A stretch of 64,000 nt of DNA from Coptis chinensis (lineage: Eukaryota > Streptophyta > Magnoliopsida > Ranunculales > Ranunculaceae). This document shows, piece after piece, positions 43,896-56,210 of the stretch; the first letter of the stretch is position 1; each line of letters starts with the position of its first letter. Location: NCBI GenBank assembly GCA_015680905.1, contig CM027378.1:78521501-78585500 (forward strand), read 5' to 3'. The position numbers were made by a program, and so were the translations under genes. The notes under the pieces are model-generated. The model was not told the origin of the DNA, did not search any database, and saw only the letters and a list, made by a program, of their open reading frames with translations.

Positions 43896-46186
43896 TCTCT
43901 ATAACGAATGGCACTTTCTTATAAGTAGAGTTAAACTATTAATCACATTAGACTTCATTTCTTATTGTCTTGCCCAAACAAAATACTAGTTTAATCCAGA
44001 TTACACGATTGCGCCAACCTAGTGATAGTCCCGAACTCCGACACTACAGATCTACGACAAATGATACAATCCCATTGCTTGCTAAATTCATTCCGAATAC
44101 CAAACTAGTAACATACTAAAATGGTCAAGTCACCCATAAGTTGTCCGTGTACAACTAAAAAGATCACAACCGAGCCATTACCGCACACTACATGAGTTAC
44201 GTTCACACTTATAAAGCACTCAATGTCTAAATTACTAGAAGATCTCGCTCAAACAACAAACTCTCATTCATTTAACCGACACAATACATTATGAACAATA
44301 TTCATACAATAAACAACATATCAAATAAGCTAAGAATCCAATCAACAAATACAAGTTCAAAAATCCCAAGTAAATTTGTGATTCGAAAAGAAAAATCAAT
44401 ATATTTGATTCGAAATAACAACAATCCATTTGGAAAATAGATGGACGAATTTCAACAAAAATGAAAACATGTATATTGAATTGAACTTGTCAAATCAATT
44501 GTATCCTGAAGCTTGACTGATGAATCGAACCTGTAAATTGATAGAAGAGTAATCAAAAGTAATAATCTACAAAGAAAACTGAAAAAATCATAATTAAAGC
44601 TTTTGGATTCTAACCTTAGAGATTGTAGGGTTTATGAGGAGTTAATCACTGAAATGAGGAGTTAATCGCTGAAATGAGGTGATGAAAAAAAAAAGCTCAC
44701 TACTTCTAGCAAACGAAAAGAGAACGTCGGATTTGAAGAAACTAAAGGGAATATATTGATACCTGACCATAGATTGTGATTTGATTAGAATAGATCATAC
44801 CTTCAATCGCACAAACACAATCAATAAAACTATCTTTTTTTTGTTGATATAAAAACCCATAAAAGGAAGAAAATCGAGACAAGGGGGTCACTTGAATAAT
44901 TTCTGGAAAAACTGTCTAGGGTATTCTTGATTGCTCATGAGTAATTACTTCCCACACTCTAAACCAAGTACCTTGACACCATAGGGCATACATTTAGCAT
45001 AATATTTAAGGGCAACTCACACTAACAAAGACATACCTTATTTAAGGTTAGAAGCAGTCAGAGACCATACCACTAAGGATTGATTCAAAATTGGTACCAA
45101 CCAAAGCTACCACTAGATAACTACTAGCCAGATTCAAAACATATGCATATTTCTTTCACTAACAATGACAATATATTTGAAACCAAGAAAGCAATGATAG
45201 CTAATAAATAGATTACTAAAAAAAAGCTTATACTCAAGTAGCTAATTAAAACCAACAATGCATATAAGAAAGAGGTAACATTTATGACACATTATACAAG
45301 TAATGGTGTTGCAAGTATTATTTTTCCACAAGAGCTTATGTGCACATCATAGAAACACAAGTAACATTGAGTCTCCCACACACAAATATCATTCTTTTCT
45401 ATAATAACAGTTAATAGTGAAAATGAAAAGAAGAAAAATAATATACAGAAAAGATGAAGGTGCTACACTTACATGGTTGGAAACCGAGCATTTATCTGCA
45501 ACCAAGTGAGCTGAAGCTGCATGCAGCGTCATCTAAGAAATGATATTCAGAAAACGACAATATATGACTCAATAATTCATAAGCGAAACTATAGAGATAC
45601 GAGAAATAATACTACCCAACTATAGAGATAAGACAAAATCAAGTAATGCTAACGCAATCTATATACCAGTGAAACAAGAAGAGTGTAAGTGACAACCATC
45701 TTAACTAAGCTAGGCATAGGCAGCTTTTACATTATTCGACAGGCTACAGAAACACCAACAAGAGAAACTAAACTAAGTTACAACATGTTAAGCAAAGACT
45801 AGTACACACCTTTAGTTCGAGAATCCCAACGTTTAATGGAAAAACAGTCCAAGGCTCCACCATCCTCCCTCCTCCTTTATCCGGGCTTGGGACCGGCAAT
45901 GCAAACCAATTATATTAATTTGCACAGGTGGAGTTAAAAATGGGTTAGGGCTTTCTTCAACCTACTAAGCAAACAAGCATACATACACTGCAATCAAATT
46001 TAATAAATAGATATAGTACGAACATATTAAAGTTAATACTCATCCATACCAAAAAAAGACCATAAGTTTGTCAAGTCACTATGACATCCATATTAAACAA
46101 AAAACAAACGGCATTCAAAACATAAAGAAGCCAAACCATACTAAAAAATCCCAAGTTCAGAAAGTTTGCATATCCCAAACAACTTA
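43896..46186. other. CACTA interior, unassigned
   Basis: No frame could be recognised. A minus-strand exon-like piece (AG-bounded, reading MTLHAASAHLVADKCSV) is at about 45473-45535, and a GC-rich patch (TCCGGGCTTGGGACCGG) at about 45879-45896. Confidence 0.4.
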
Positions 46187-47850
46187 TTAAGAAAACTGCA
46201 TTCTTGACTCGAGCCAAATTAAAGGACCTCCAACACTAAAGCCATCCAAAAATCTAACTCCATCTTGGGGCCCATCGTAAACAAGAGCATCACCAACCAA
46301 GACTTCCTCTATGTAGACCTTTTTTTCACCTGCGAGAACTTTTCTGCCATTGCAATCTCCAGCTGTCTCTGTCATGACATACCCCTTAGCAACCACTACA
46401 CCATCCCTATCTAATAAGGATACATTTGGTGAAGAACCAAGTGTCCCAGAAGGAAGATTCAAATTTGCAAACATATTCATCAAGTTTTGTTGAGTCGAGT
46501 GACGAACAGAACTGGAACCGACTTCAGTTTCTGGTGTTAGGCCGCACGGTTGTTGAGTAGTTGATGTTCTATTGTTTTTAACAGCCTTAAGTACATCCTG
46601 ACACAATTTATAGTAACAATTGGTCATACATAATGAAATTGTATGCAAGAAAGCACAAGTGCAAACTGCAAACTCACCTTTAACACGCCTATGACATTAG
46701 ATAAGGAAGACTTCATCTCATTCATTTCCCCTTCAACTCGAATTGGATGAAGAGCTTGCTTGTTGCAATAATGCCTTGGCAATACATGACGCTGCAATTG
46801 CTTCTTAGACTTGTTGGAGCTGATTCCACGTGTTCTACTCCCTTTGTCGGCCCAAAGACTTCGCACAACTCATCATTATCGAGTCTACTTCCATTACACT
46901 GCCCTCACCACCAAGACTTGCTTCTTTTCTTCTTTTTATTAGAAGCCTCCACTTGTTCCTATATGAGTAATACATGCATAAATTATGAGAATGGTATGCA
47001 AGTATGCAACATAGCCTATATACAATACCAACACACGTAAGTTCAAGCTTCAATGTTATTAGAACTTACATAATGGGTTTGAGCTTCGCTAATATAGTTC
47101 CATCCGCGACGCCATGTCCTTTTTTCCAACTATCTACCCGTCCATGTTTTCTACTAGGATCTTCTTTATCCTACAAAAATAATCCTTAATAGTTGTTAGC
47201 ATAAGGTGATAAGAAAACGTTAGTACAAGAATAGACACCTACCATTTTATCCAATTTATGGGCATATGTGCCCCCATTTAGTATGTCGATATATGTTCTT
47301 TTGGCATTCTCAAAGATTCTTTGCGTTTCTAGCTCTCACTTCAAATGTACTCTCATTTCGACAAACGCAGCCCAATGATTTGGATCCTTGCCATCCGGGC
47401 ATGCTGCAATAGCTTCTTCCACGCCCCTCCTGCACTTACGCAAAAATCTCTTTCCAAAGGCATACTTTGATGATCCGAACTTTTGGGAAAAGTCATTTTC
47501 AACTTCTCGGCGTGCGCTGTTTGGGGAACATTAGGCTCAAATTCTTCCTACATGAACAAAGTGATGTTTGTTCATTTCATATTAAGTAAATTTCCACACA
47601 TAGGGCTGGACAACATGTAGATATAGGATTGGAAAAACATACTAATTATCAAGAATAATGGATGTTATCATTGAAATTAAAGTACATGTAAACCATACCA
47701 TTAATTTGTTCCAGACATTATCCTTGAAGCTTCCATCTATTTTTCTCCAATCTTTGTAATGAATTGGAATACGAGCTCGAACATAAACTCCAACCTGGGT
47801 ATTCCATTTAGCATGGTTAGGACCCACAAATGACGCCATCCTCATTGAAC
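46187..47850 (-). pseudogene. TNPA-like CACTA protein gene (plant transposase Ptta/En/Spm family), broken
   Basis: TNPA-type proteins bind the sub-terminal repeats and help transposition. On the minus strand, exon 1 (47701-47845) reads MRMASFVGPNHAKWNTQVGV, YVRARIPIHYKDWRKIDGSF and KDNVWNKLM and ends at a GT donor; this is the core of the plant Transposase_24-type domain. Exon 2 (about 47242-47520) reads EVENDFSQKFGSSKYAFG, CPDGKDPNHWAAFVEMRVHL, then a stop, then RIFENAKRTYIDILNGGTYA. Exon 3 (about 47072-47172) has DPSRKHGRVDSWKKGHG, with a damaged donor. The last exon (46187-46600) ends with the usual C-terminal region (VAKGYVMTETAGD, GVRFLDGFSVGGPLIW). Confidence 0.85.
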
Positions 47851-48249
47851 TCTATAGGTAACTTGGTAATCGTTGGTAAAGCTTCCAAGGCTGAGATGTA
47901 TGTGAGTCGGAAGTTAAATTATGAGATGGAAGTGGACTTTGACTCGAGGTCAGGAAGCAAATATGTTGTGATTGACTGATGACATTATTAAATAGCCTAA
48001 TATGACAAAAAAATTTAGAAACAGAGAGGTAAAACTAGGATACCACAAAAAAAAAAATGAAAAGTTCAAAAATATACATTTATAAAGACCACTCTTGATA
48101 ATAAAAACATAACTCTCACCTAATTGCACAAACAAACTTCAAAATAGAAAAAGTAGAAAATGAGAAGTTTGCATGCAACTAAGAATCTTAAAAATATCTA
48201 AGAATCTTAAAAATGTGATAATGCAACTATTACAATCAGGTTAGACTTT

Positions 48250-51200
48250 GCATCAAAGGCTGCAAATTAGGTTGGTCCTCAAGAATAGATTGAAGTCGGT
48301 TGGTGCATCTAGTTCATCAACTCGACTTGTCAATCGCCTAGGTGAATTTATCACTACCCACCAATTAGGATTTCTCAAATCCTTTGAGTAAAATACTTGA
48401 CTAGCCTCGAAGCAAGAATCGGCTCATCAATATAATCGATCAACACTCTTTAGCCTATTGAGATTAACCATCACCAAATTAGAATCTGGACAAAGTTTAC
48501 AACCATTGGTCTTGTCCTCCACCTTCACCCAATTACAGTAAAGACAACATGCCGGAAGGTCGATAGTCCAAAATTTCTATTATCCGTTCAATAACCCCAT
48601 ACCACTTAGTCGATGCATCAATGGGATTTTTGTCCTTCCTACTTGAAGTAAATGTAGTGATTGCATTCATGCAAACACCACCGCCTTGTGTAGCAACTGT
48701 TTCATCATGCGACCTAGTAGAGAACACAAAACCATTAACACGATACTTTTTATACGCTTTAGCTTTGAACAATGGTCCTTGGACAAATCGCCATAAGTCA
48801 CAATTTGTGTCTTTTTCAGCCAACAACTGTGAAGTGAAAAAAAAAAAGACAATTAGAAAGTTAAAAGTACAAATTGTAATATCCTAGTAAACTAAATACA
48901 TGAATAGAAGAAAACAATACCTTATCATATAACCACACAATGAACTCAGTTTGTATCTCCACTTCTGTCTTTGCTATCCCTTTTCTTCTACCACGTGCAC
49001 TTGCTTGCAAGACACGATACTCACTGCAATTTGTTTATGCAGTTTGACATGACTATTTATTACGACTTTCTAGACTAGTAATTTCAAGTCAAATGTGTCA
49101 AAAAAAAAATCAAACCTATAATGTTCATCAAGCTTTTCGACGTCTAGTTGAAAAAGAACCCATCTACGGATTTGTATCCATTGTTCCTTGCCTAGGGTCA
49201 CAGTTTTACCCTCAAGTATAGGCCCCTCATCACAATACTCTCCATCTTCATCTAGAAACACCTCACGAGTAGCTTTGTGATTTCCATCCCGAATTTTTGC
49301 ATGTACTCCATAACATACCTAACAGATTCGAAACAATATAGGACTCCATAATAGAGCCTTCAACATAGCGTTTATTGCTCGGAATATTTTTACACTCCTT
49401 CATTGCCCTATTAAAATAAACAAATCCAAAATTGTACTTAGTAGTTTCGATGATAATTGCCATTAAATATGAAATAAAGGTAAAATTGTACATACCGTTC
49501 AAATGGATACATCCACCTAGGATACACGGGTCCACAAATCAGCCCTTCTTCATCACCAAATGCACCAAAAGGTGGATGCCGATATTAAAAAGCGGTTGGA
49601 AAATACTTTTCCAGCACACACAATGCCTCTGCTACCATGTATTTGGCAACTTGGATTTCCTTTCGGATTAAGACTTTCGAACATAGGAGATTAAAGAATA
49701 AGCTAATCTGGTGAATAGCTCTACGCAAATCATGATGTTTTGGAAAAGCGTGTTGAAGCAAAACTGGAAGCAAGTAACACATAATCACTTGATAGTCGTG
49801 GTGATTTCATTGTAAGCAAACCAGAGGACTCAAAGTGACAACATTTTTAAATTCGACGAAAAACCCAAGGAAGCTTCAAGTTCTTCAAAATTGTGCAAAA
49901 CTCAAGTTTCTCATCTTTATTCAAGACAAATGGGGCCATTGGTTTAACAGATCTCCCTGTGATTGGGTCTGTTTGCATCCACTGACCACTATGAATCCCC
50001 ATTTTCTTCAAATCCTCTCGCTACCAGATCAGATCCTTTGTTTTCTTTTCTTGTCAAGAATCGATTTATTATGTGTTCTCGCCACATTCTTCTCATCGTG
50101 CATCACATCAATAACATGTCGAATCTTATGTTTCGCCAATATTCCATTTCAAAGAGAATAGACCTCTTATACCATGCTTCAAGAATCTTCATAAATCTTC
50201 ATCATCTCCAATAGCAACCACATCTACATCATCTACACCGCTTGGCACCTTTTAATACTTTACCAAGTACATAATGGACACGACTTAGCATTTTCTCAAT
50301 TACTTCTCCCTTTAACCTTGGTGGAGGGGGTTTAACTCTTTTGTCTTAAGTCCTAAGTACTTGCCCGCCTAAATGGGTGATCGATTTAAGAAACATCCGT
50401 AATTTGTATAAACGATCTTCCTTGCATTCCCAAGATGCATAGACGGAGTTTCATCACCACAAATAGGACAAGCTTTGTAACCATGTGTTACACAGCCTGA
50501 TAAGTTACCATACGCAGGTAAATCATGAATCCCCCATATCAACATAGCCCTCAAAGTAAAGTGCTCTCTTTTGTACATGTCATAAGTCGCCACCCCTTCT
50601 TTCCATAACTGTTGTAACTCATCAACTAGTGGTTGAAGAAATACATCAATGTTTTGACTCGGTGCCTTCGGCCCTGGTATTAATAATGACATCATATGGA
50701 ACTCATATTTCATGCACAAAGACCGAGGGAGATTATAAGGAACTATGTAAACAAAGCCAACAATCAGAACCAGTGGATTGAACTCCACATGGATTGAATC
50801 CATCGCTTGCAATCCCAAGCCAAACATTACGCTCTTCCTTAGCAAAGTCCGCCAATCATCTTTACATGTCTTCCAATCGAAGTGAATCGATTGGGTCGCG
50901 ATATAATTCCAAGAAGGTGTCGCTCTATCGTGCCATGTCATTTCACGCGCTATCCATGCTATTGTGTACAACCTCTTGAGTCTTGGAATCAAAGGAAAAT
51001 GTCTCAATACTTTTCTCTTTTCTTTTGTTTCTTTCTTCCCCGTTTTCCCCTCCTTCACTTTGTATCTAGGTGTTTCACATTGAGGACATACCGTTAAGTC
51101 AGCTTCAGTCTTCCAATATAACATACAGTTGTTTTCGCATGCATCTATACACTTGGCTTTCATTCCCAAATCTTTTAACATTGCCTTCATTACAGGATAC

Positions 51201-51822
51201 TTTAAAGGCAACGTGTTTCCTTCCGGCAACCATTTTCTTAACATGGACAATAGCGCGGTCACACTGTTTCCTGACCAATTATATTGCTTCTTCAAGTTTT
51301 GTAGGTCCACCACTGCCGAGAGAGTTGTTATAGGAGCCTCTCATGTAGGGTATAATTTTTCTTCCGCTTTTTGTTTATATTCATTATACCTTTTACCCAA
51401 ATCTGGTTCAAGAACATATGGTGGTTCCAAATCTCCACCCTCACTTTCATCGCCTCCATTCAAATCACACCGCTAGCCCTTCATGTATGCCATAAGCAAC
51501 GCCAACAAGATTCCCCATTCGAGTCCTTCAAATTTCATCGTTTTTCTTCATCTCGGTTACCCATTCGATCCTTATATGGGTTCTCACCATGTAAAACCCA
51601 TACACGGTATGTTGATTCTATACCATGCAAAATCAAATGTTTTCTCACTATATCAAACGGAAACCTTTTCCTATTTCAGCACTTATTACAAGGGCAAGGA
51701 CACGTGGTCGATGTAGGGTCCTTGTCACTAGCAAATTGAATAAAATCCGACACCCCTTGCTTGTATACAATCCCAAATCTATCAATTTCATTCATCCAAT
51801 CCTTTGGATTTGGTTGAGACAT
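48250..51822 (-). pseudogene. TNP2-like CACTA transposase gene, broken
   Basis: TNP2-type proteins are the catalytic CACTA transposases. From the ATG at 51822 the minus strand reads MSQPNPKDWMNEIDRFG and TCPCPCNKC, the transposase-associated domain, then an in-frame TGA. The best frame (50369-51313, 314 codons) covers the TNP2 core: CENNCMLYWK, CPQCETPRY, IDVFLQPLVDELQQLWKEGV, then FTLRAMLIWGIHDLPAYGN, LSGCVTHGYKACPICG. Downstream pieces in several frames match the rest: PPPPRLKGEVIEKML, SILFEMEYWRNIRFD, CGPVYPRWMYPFERY (49490-49540), FLDEDGEYCDEGPILEG (49200-49260) and the C-terminal domain KYRVNGFVFSTRSHDETVAT (48533-48826). Many stops and shifts, so no active enzyme. Confidence 0.93.
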
Positions 51823-51829
51823 ACTGCAA

Positions 51830-52520
51830 AATAACTCCTTACACTACACCGTTTAGAATAAAATAAAATCTACTCAAAATAGTTTAGAGGCAAAAGGATG
51901 AAAGTGACTTTGAGCTTGCAATATGACATATACAGACACAACTATTTACTTAACTTCATTATACCAAATCAGGGAGTTCCTTCAATATGCAAGTCTAGTA
52001 TAGGTAATAGCAGAGTATCATTTTTTTTTTCGTAGAAATATCGCAAAGTATCAAACCACTAAGGTAAGTATACTCAATATTTTAATCCAAATACCATAAC
52101 AAATTTGACAAGGAAACACTAAAGAAAAATACAAACACTCGAGTTCACTCATGACAATGACGACAAGATATTTGTCCAAATAATGACATATAAGAAAAGA
52201 TCTCTCAAAGTCAGTTTTAACACCATCGATTAGTTTACTTACCACAATCATTTTACTTGAAAAAAAACCATAGGATAAAACAACGATAATAACATGTAAA
52301 CAGATAATAACCACAAAGATGCAATTCCACAAACAATCCAGAGACTCAAAAGAAGAGTTCAAACAGCATAGTATTCATATATTGAATAGTACTAATAGAG
52401 CATACTCATTACATGCCTGATTAAACCAACAAACTGAAACAGAGAACTAACAACTCCCAAAACAATTGTTTTTATGCCCGATTGTTATGTAATTTATGTT
52501 TTTCTTGGTTACAAAATTAT
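51830..52520. other. Upstream region of the TNP2-like gene, nothing recognised
   Basis: AT-rich. It probably contains the promoter between the minus-strand transposase gene and the element's right-hand part. Confidence 0.4.
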
Positions 52521-52998
52521 TTTATGTGAGTTTCTAATGGGCTTTGAATTTTATATTGTATGAACTCAAATATAAATATTTATGTGGGTTTCCTGCTATG
52601 AATTTTATATTTATGTGTGCTATGAATTTTATATAATATTTGCGTGGGTTTCCTATGAATTTTATATTGCCCAACTATGAATTTCCTACACTATGGGGGC
52701 ATATGTGTGAGCAATGTCTACTTGCAGGCCCAAGTCCCCCCGTGTACTCATAGTTTAAATCCAAGTCCTCATTGCAAGAGATCAATTATTTATCACAAGT
52801 AAGGGAAGAAAAAGTAAAAGGGACAAACAAAGTAAAATAGTAAAGTGAAAAGATGGTCTTAAGTCTAAATACACTAAAGAACACCCACAGTAGAAAATCT
52901 ATTATATGGTCTTGCACTAGGTCATTGAATTTCAAGACAAAACATCAAATCCTAGGCTCTCTCGATCAAAGTTTCTTTAGAAGAAAGGAAACGATATA

Positions 52999-53160
52999 TA
53001 TGGGTGTTGCGGGGACTTTGGAATATCTTTCTAGTTCGCTAAGCAAGAACCATGAAAAGAGCAAGAAAAATAAACTATTGCAAACCGGGGAACTTATGGT
53101 CGAAGATGGATCATGATGGGTGTGAGCTTAAAGTTAAGAAAACCCTCTCTTCACTGAAAG
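52999..53160 (+). pseudogene. Captured HIPP (heavy-metal-associated isoprenylated plant protein) exon
   Basis: HIPPs are small metal-binding proteins with one HMA domain and a C-terminal farnesylation site. From ATG at 52999 the frame gives MGVAGTLEYLSSSLSKNHEK, SKKNKLLQTGELMV, the usual HIPP opening. A one-base shift follows and the HMA start continues in another frame as MDHDGCELKVKKTLSSLK up to a GT at 53161. The metal-binding C-x-x-C is damaged: the first Cys position is His (HDGC). The rest of the HMA domain and the CaaX tail are absent. It is on the opposite strand from the CACTA's own genes. Confidence 0.8.
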
Positions 53161-53504
53161 GTATCTCTACTACTTAACCCCTTAAAATGTATTTGCATAT
53201 ATAAAGCAATAAGATATGATACATAATATGGTTGTACTCAAAACAACAAACCATATGATAGTGGGTATATAGGTTAGAATATAATAGGTAGATTGAGCAA
53301 ATAGTATACTAACACAAAGCTATTGTATACTGGCCCGACATGTAAGGACTTCGAAGCATAGGGACCGTGAATAGGACATATACTCACCATCGGCAGAATT
53401 TAGGATATCGCAGTATGCGAATGGGGATGAGATTCGCATACTCCCAATTCCCAAATAAGTAAAACAGGAAAGAATTCCCAATCTTTGTCCGAATGAGGGA
53501 GATT
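53161..53504. other. CACTA interior, nothing recognised
   Basis: Possibly the intron after the captured HIPP exon. No coding signal. Confidence 0.4.
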
Positions 53505-53877
53505 CAATACTTGCGTGGGTTTCCTGCTATGAATTTTATATTTGCGTGTGCTATGAATTTTATATAATATTTGCGTGGGTTTCCTGCTATGAATTTTATA
53601 TAAAATTCATAATTTCTAATATTTGCGTGGGTTTCCTATGTAACATGCTATGAATTTTATCTCTCAACTCAAATATTTTGAACCTGCTTCAAATGAGTCT
53701 GAATTTCAAAAAGAGATATTTTGTGTGCCAGTTCAGATTTCATCTATTAAAACCCACAGTTGCCAGAAACAAGACATGGGTTATTCTTTGTTTAAATATT
53801 TCAACCCATTCCAACATGAACTCTAGAAAACCCTATCCACGCTATCTAACTCCAAAAAAAAGGGAGTTAGATACTAC

Positions 53878-54067
53878 TAACAATCTAACAATCCACAAAC
53901 CAATGCTGACAATGGGTAGCTTTAATCCTGTTATATGGGATGATAACTGGACAGTTGTTACATCAGATGGGAGTCTATACAACTTACCCGAGATAGATGG
54001 AGTCAAAATTTCATCTCCAATCACCAAGGAACAGCCTAGAATCGTGACAAGCAAGAGCATAACTTGA
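53878..54067 (+). pseudogene. Possible captured methionine aminopeptidase (MAP1-type) exon fragment
   Basis: The stretch TIHKPMLTMGSFNPVIWDD and NWTVVTSDGSL resembles the C-terminal region of plant type 1 methionine aminopeptidases (the E-P-M-L-T-x-G-S ... W-D-D-N-W-T-V-V-T-x-D-G-S-L block), which remove the N-terminal Met. The catalytic Glu of that block would be replaced by Lys (HKPM where the family has EPM). After GSL the similarity stops and the frame continues with YNLPEIDGVKISSP to a stop. The assignment rests on one short block, so it is weaker than the FRS and NLP calls. Confidence 0.5.
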
Positions 54068-54700
54068 GCCACTTTACTTTTCTCCAGCTTTTCTTTTATT
54101 TTTTGGGCTCTCCTTAACTGGTTTGATGGTGTATCTACAAGGAAAACTAAAGGTCTCGTACACTAGGCTTCAGTATATTTTAGCATAACAAGTTTAGTAA
54201 TGCCTAAGGTGCTTGTTTGGCATGCTTCAACAGCACATACTTCTCAAGTGTGTGTGTGTGTACATGGATGGATAACCAAGAAAACTTATTTGAAGAACAC
54301 AAGATATCAAATAAAAATCGAAATTTTTCGTTGTATTTCAAAATAAATATCATACCTTTGGTTATAACTGAAGCAAACTAGCACCGAAATTACTTGCAGT
54401 TGTGGATTAAACACCTAGAGCAGTGTGAAAAAAAAGCATAAAAGTGGAAATTAGTTAATGAAAATTAACGGACAGGTATAAGAAGAAGGAAAAGGAAGAG
54501 AAAAACTACCGGATGTCGGTGGCGCGTATGTTTGTTTGGTTGAGAGAGAGAGGCGTTGGAAAAACAATAAGAGGGGATGAAAATTATAAGAGAGGAGAGA
54601 GAAGAGAGAAGAGCGCGATTTTTTCTTTTTTCCCTCTCGCCCAAAATTCTAATTTTGGATTTTATTTAGTTTCTATTATCTTTTTTTTTTCCGCTAATCT
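54068..54700. other. CACTA right part, nothing recognised
   Basis: Has a short (TG)n run at about 54248-54261 and a purine-rich patch at 54475-54610. The frame at 54513-54755 is unsupported. Confidence 0.45.
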
Positions 54701-54719
54701 AGTTTCTATTATCTTAATA

Positions 54720-54908
54720 ACCTTTACGGTTTCCTGTCAAAACAAAACTTTATAAATACGTTACAAATTAATTCTCAAATCCGAGAAAATTAACTAACAC
54801 ATTATTTGCAATTTTAACGCTAAATAAACGTTAGGAACTTAGTTACGCCTAAAAAGCGTTAGTAAACAAAAAAAGTGTGCGTTACTGATTTTCTGTTTTG
54901 GTGTAGTG
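54720..54908. repeat. CACTA right sub-terminal repeats and terminus
   Basis: Contains AACGTTAGG, TAACGCTAAA, AAGCGTTAGT and GCGTTACTG copies before the end GTTTTGGTGTAGTG. These mirror the left array in inverted orientation. Confidence 0.85.
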
Positions 54909-54911
54909 CGA

Positions 54912-55744
54912 CATTCAGGAAGCTTACCACCATCCCGACTTCAAACAACCCGATTTTGAACTTTATGATGAGTCGGAAGGAGATCCTGGCTTGCATGTTC
55001 TATCGTTCAAAAATAAGTTGGTGTTATGGGATGGAAATGATCCGCTCATATGTAAGCTCTTTCCATCAACTCTAAAGGGAGAAGTATTACGCTGGTTTAG
55101 TGAGTTGCCTTCAAGATTAATTCACCAATACAATGAACTAGAAAATCAGTTTGTTAATCGTTTCCGCCACAATTGCAAGATGCCAAAGGATGTCAACTCA
55201 CTTTTGAACATCAAACAACAACGTGACGAAAAGTTACGTACTTTTGTTACTAGGTTCCGAAAGCGGAAAAGCGGCGCCATCGCCACCATTGCTACCGGCG
55301 GCGGTACAAACGCCTCCGAAAGAAGGCGTCGCGGAAGAAAGTATAAGGAAACACTTCATCCCAGATTAGACCGACCTGACAGGGAAGGCCGACCTCGCAG
55401 ATTTGTGGAAAATCGCCATCCTAGACAGGTCTGTCCAGACAGGGAAGAAAGGCGTCACAGAAGAAAGTATAAGGAAAAACTTCATCCCAGACTGGACCGA
55501 CCTGACAGGGAAGGCCGACCTCGCACATTTGCGGAAAATCGCCATCCTAGACAGGGAAAAAAGGCATCACGGAAGAAAGTATAATGAAAACCTTCATCCT
55601 AGACTGGACCGACCTGACAGGGAAGGCCGACCTCGCAGATTTGAGAAAAACTGCCATCCCAGACAGGTCCGACCAGGTAGGGATGAAGGTGTCACAGAAG
55701 CAACTAGAGGGAAGACCACAATCCCAGACAAACTACCGACCTAG
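54912..55744 (+). pseudogene. Gypsy gag, C-terminal part, with a tandemly expanded Arg-rich region
   Basis: Beyond the CACTA the gag domain continues: LHVLSFKNKLVLWDGNDPL, ICKLFPSTLKGEVLRWFSEL, LENQFVNRFRHNCKMP, VNSLLNIKQQRDEKLRTFV, a clear Retrotrans_gag pattern. From about 55325 the frame enters three tandem units rich in Arg, Asp and Pro (HPRLDRPDREGRPR), and the frame ends at 55584; the other frame (55403-55744) continues the same units. No zinc knuckle was seen. Confidence 0.88.
55325..55690 (+). repeat. Three tandem units (112-126 bp) in gypsy gag
   Basis: Units start at about 55327, 55453 and 55565, each GTC(G/A)C(G/A)GAAGAAAGTATAA to CGCCATCC(T/C)AGACAGG. The lengths differ by deletion of the last part in unit 2, which shifts the reading frame. 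A similar single unit precedes the CACTA at 36390-36460. Confidence 0.85.
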
Positions 55745-55895
55745 ATAGGTTGGTTACACGCAAAGAAAAAGACAATCTCCAATCAGACCCGAAAGTGTGT
55801 ACCGCCTAAAATCTTTAACTCTTGTAAGAGGTAATGGCAGGTGTCATCTTCCACATAGGCTCGACCGGGGGCATCTGTCTGTTTAAATCTTCTGG

Positions 55896-56210
55896 GTGAA
55901 ATGGATTTCACTCTTCAATACAATTTTTTCCGATCTGCTGGGAAAAATAATGGAGGCTTATATCGATGATATAGTCGTTAAATCGAAAGATACTGAGACT
56001 TTAAAGAGGGAGGCAACTTGGAACATTGATTGTGAGATGGCATTGCAACAACTGAAGAAATACTTAGCCAGTCCTCCTATATTGACAAGTCCTTCAACGG
56101 GTCAACCTAGTGGCATATACCTGGCAGCTACAACTCAAGCTATTAGTGCTGTTCTTTTCATTGATGATGGTAGACCCGTCTTTTTTTTTTATCATAATCA
56201 AGTAGATTAG
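55896..56210 (+). pseudogene. Fused reverse transcriptase/RNase H remnant
   Basis: The frame joins the RT catalytic region, FSDLLGKIMEAYIDDIVVKS (YIDD box), to the RNase H linker, ALQQLKKYLASPPILTSPST, YLAATTQAISAVLF, with no sequence between VVKSKDTETLKREA and the linker. The rest of RT and most of RNase H and integrase are deleted. Confidence 0.9.

Larger units (their letters stand above)
52520..53660. repeat. Dispersed short repeats TTTGCGTGGGTTTCCTGCTATGAATTTTATAT-type
   Basis: Copies of GTGGGTTTCCTGCTATGAA and TATGAATTTTATAT occur in two clusters, about 52525-52690 and 53505-53660, on either side of the HIPP fragment. Confidence 0.85.
36800..54908 (-). mobile_element. CACTA (En/Spm) transposon, 18.1 kb, carrying fragments of several host genes
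   Basis: The ends are CACTATACCAAAATAGGACA and, at the right on the minus strand, CACTACACCAAAACAGAAAA; about 18 of the first 22 positions agree. The target duplication is CGA (36797-36799 and 54909-54911), the 3-bp size of this superfamily. Sub-terminal repeats of TAACGGTTTT/AGTAACGC occur inside both ends. Its own genes, TNPA-like (46187-47850) and TNP2-like (48250-51822), lie on the minus strand and are broken. It also holds host-derived pieces: FRS, NLP, HIPP and a possible methionine aminopeptidase. It interrupts the gag gene of the gypsy element, so it arrived after it. Confidence 0.95.

Noticed and set aside
51129-51739. Plus-strand frames of 115 and 122 codons
   Set aside because: Antisense shadows of the TNP2-like transposase.
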